Source of the DNA: Atherinomorus stipes
Lineage: Eukaryota; Chordata; Actinopteri; Atheriniformes; Atherinidae
Direction: 5' to 3'
NCBI GenBank assembly: GCA_023101725.1
Contig: JALJCO010012682.1
Coordinates: 2,170,001 to 2,234,000 of the forward strand
DNA: 64,000 nucleotides
Part shown: positions 61,301-64,000 of the stretch, one piece after another
Position numbering within the stretch: position 1 is the first letter of the stretch
How the letters are laid out: each line of letters starts with the position of its first letter
Notes under the pieces: generated by a model
The model's input: the letters and a program-made list of their open reading frames with translations, nothing else
The model's database searches: none
Told to the model about the DNA's origin: nothing
Made by a program: the position numbers and the translations under genes

Positions 61301-63701
61301 GCATGGATAAATGAAACACTTAACACTTGTTTAAGATTTCACAGCAATCTATCTGCAGGTGTTTGATGTTTCAGTCAGAACCAAACTGTTGGTCTGACAG
61401 ACCAATGCTACTATTCTGCCAGGTAAAGTGTCTCAAAGAAATCCTGCTGCAAGGTGTTTATAAGGAAAAACCACACTGGTTCTTCACAGTGGGACATTAA
61501 ATTATACTTAAACACACACAAAAAGACCGCCACCAGTAACAGCTACCTTCCACTTTTCACATATTTGCACTGAATTTACTGTGTAGGAGCAATAACAAGA
61601 CAATCATCACCGTTTCTCTTTGTGAGGATTTAACACTTAGCACTTAACACATATGAAGTGTTGATTTAATACTGTGGTGTTTTTGTGTAATTTTAATACA
61701 GGTTGTGATAATTTGATTGTACCATGGTACTATCCGAGACAGAAAACTTGTAAGCAAAAAAACATACCGTACAAAACATAAAATGAAACGGTCACAAGCC
61801 TGTGGACGCTGCAGGATCAAACACAAATATTATTTGGTCTAAAGGTAGTAGTTTAGAAACAACATACAGACTGATTTTATATCAACTAAACATGATAAAA
61901 ACAATAATAGACAGCAAAAAAATCGTATGCTATTATCTTTTATAGAACCACACATTTTCTTTAGCTTAGCTGAAGGTGTCTGAACTTGACATGAAATAAT
62001 GACACTGTAGAATCACTACTTAATATGTCATCAATCAATATGAGACAGATAAAGAAGAAAAGAAATAAGGCTGTGAGGGTGATACACCTGTACATGAGAT
62101 TTTAAATGGAGGTGAAAGAGAGAAATATAGCCTCAAGCACATGCCCTGTTTAGTTTCTGTTTGACCAAATGGCCTACATTAGGTGATATATTTTGCTATT
62201 TATAGAAGCTAGGGCAGGCAGGAAACAGCTGCCATGTGTCAGGGTGACAGCCTGACATCCCTCATCTCAGCAGGACCTCCCTGCCAGGCAGACAGGAGGA
62301 AGCTCTTTATACCTAAACTGAAATGGGACATGGGCTCTTATCATTCATGCAGCATACAGAAAACTAATGATATATGGAGCCTGTGGCAAAGACCCAACAA
62401 TGAAACTGGGTTAAGTGTGGCTTGTGTGGGCAGCTCGATCCAAAGCCCACAGTTTGGCAGTTTAAACGACTCTCTATCTTTTGTTCTTAAGTGAACGCTG
62501 CAGTTTTCATTCAAGTGGGACCTGTATTGATCATGAGATGTGTTTATTGTGGCATGTTGGTGCTGCAAACCGACACGCAATTCCTCAGTTTAGACACAAA
62601 AGCAAGAAGCAAAATACAAGCGAAATTGGGTTTTAGGTTTGCAAAAGGGCTGAATCAATATTTATGACTTTACCATGAGCCTGCTCGTGTTTGGGTAATA
62701 TGAATGGCTGTAAACAAAGTTTCAGGTAATGAGCTGGCATCAAAGTATCATTGTTCTCTGTGAAACATGATGACAAGAAATACATTGTTTGCCTGCAGGA
62801 CATGAAAATTTATATTGATTTCAACACTCTCAGAGGATGCACGACAAAAAAAAATGTTTCCTTGAAACAAATGAATGGATCCAATAGGATTAAAGTAAAT
62901 TCTTAAAAATGTAACATCAGCATGAATCATTTCACCTCAGTTAATGTTTGAAGAGAGGCTTTAAAATCAACATGTCTTTGTCTGTAAATCCCCATATATG
63001 GTGATATCTTGTCCCTCTTCAGACGCACAAGTTGTATAAATGAATTCTTTTGTTTCTGCTTCATTCACACACCGTAGACTGATGAGCACTGCTAGCTAAA
63101 ATCTTTGAATCTCAGCTGATCACAGATGTTGACGTGTTGGCTGAGGGGTCTTTTTGATAAAGAGAGAAATGTCAGGGGGAGGGATATTCACACTCCGGTA
63201 TTATAAAAGCTGGCACCATTTCAGGAGATTGTGTTTGCTATGCTGTCCCACGCGCCTGAGCGGCATAATCGTTGCAAACAGTAATACACCCCTCCCAAAC
63301 TCCTCGCAGTGATGGGTGAGATTATCACAACTTTTTAGCCCTACATCTGTGCTGAAAAAGCTGCTTTTTGAGGGAAGAGAGGGGACAGGAAGGCTTGTCC
63401 AGCTTTGACAGATGTGTAATAATGATCACTGGTTCAATGTAATGATGGCAGCATCTAAAAATAAAAGAACAACCGCTTCTCTTTCAACTGGCAATCATTG
63501 CATGCCATCTTGGGCAGTGGAGTAATACTCACACACACAGGCATGGTGGACATTAAAAATGTTACAGCTCAACATGAAAACTAGCACAGCTTGTGTTTTG
63601 TGTGCTGACTTGATCAATAGTTACACAAAAGCAACAAGTGCATGCACACTAACACTATCAAGCTGCTAATTAGGCTGCTGAAAATTCAGAATACAATACT
63701 A

Positions 63702-63703
<2 letters not shown>

Positions 63704-63761
<58 letters not shown>

Positions 63762-63763
63762 TA
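63704..63763. repeat. (TA)n microsatellite
   Basis: About 60 bp of TA units with one C interruption near 63756. Confidence 0.95.
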
Positions 63764-63807
63764 AGATCAGGTGCCCATAACACTTGATCTTAAAAGAGCT
63801 GCGTTAA

Positions 63808-64000
63808 TACACTCTCAAAAGTAGAGGTACGAGACAGGAACATTTCTGTACCTGTAGTTACATTTTTTACAAATGTTCTCTCAAAAGTACAACATTGGTC
63901 TTTATGAGGCCAGAAGTGTACCTTTAAACTATGAAAAAGGGTCCAAAGTCATATAAAGTACAAATTTGTACCATTTCAACCAAAAGGGTACGTGGAGCAT
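63808..64000. repeat. GTAC-rich interspersed repeat, truncated by window end
   Basis: Contains repeated GTAC-centred motifs: AGAGGTACGAG, CTGTACCTG, AAGTACAAC, GTGTACCTTT, the perfect palindrome GTACAAATTTGTAC and GGGTACG. This pattern recalls a family of short non-autonomous DNA elements abundant in fish. The CACTCTCAAAAGTAG start may be a terminal repeat; the other end is outside the window. Confidence 0.45.

Overview
The window looks like nuclear DNA of a bony fish, probably a percomorph teleost. Genes have short GT-AG introns, the intergenic DNA is AT-rich with long microsatellites, there is a teleost-type tRNA-derived SINE, and several decayed DNA transposons of kinds common in fish genomes are present. 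All exon models were read by eye from splice signals and codon phase; no alignment was run.

Layout. (1) 585-10750, minus strand: a complete 18-exon hsp90b1 (GRP94/endoplasmin), signal peptide to KDEL, 798 residues. Its upstream region carries two perfect ER-stress response elements. Its intron 15 holds a 3.9 kb element with ~735 bp near-identical inverted arms. (2) 13893-21448, plus strand: a complete 14-exon nt5dc3-type HAD 5'-nucleotidase gene, divergent from hsp90b1, an arrangement I recall from other vertebrates. (3) 22805-24416, plus: a four-exon non-visual opsin, probably parietopsin, with Gln at the rhodopsin-113 position and Glu at the 181 position. (4) 27179-28996, plus: a class A orphan receptor with a very long third intracellular loop, whose frame breaks by one base just before TM6. 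(5) 30926-35825, minus: the last five coding exons of kcnd2 (Kv4.2-type potassium channel). Exon 1 (tetramerisation domain to pore) is absent, so 35826-64000 is read as part of a very long intron 1.

That intron contains an IS630/Tc1-like transposon relic, a shattered THAP-domain element with duplicated THAP segments, an inverted pair of SINE-like repeats with purine-rich tails, a nearly perfect 30-bp-stem hairpin, two long (TA)n tracts and a repeat rich in GTAC palindromes that runs off the window end.

The genes are not an operon. They are unrelated neighbours: ER chaperone, putative nucleotidase, photoreceptor, orphan receptor and neuronal K+ channel. The features most worth a second look are the long-inverted-repeat element beside an hsp90b1 splice site, the opsin counterion arrangement, the frame break in the orphan receptor, and the hairpin in the kcnd2 intron.
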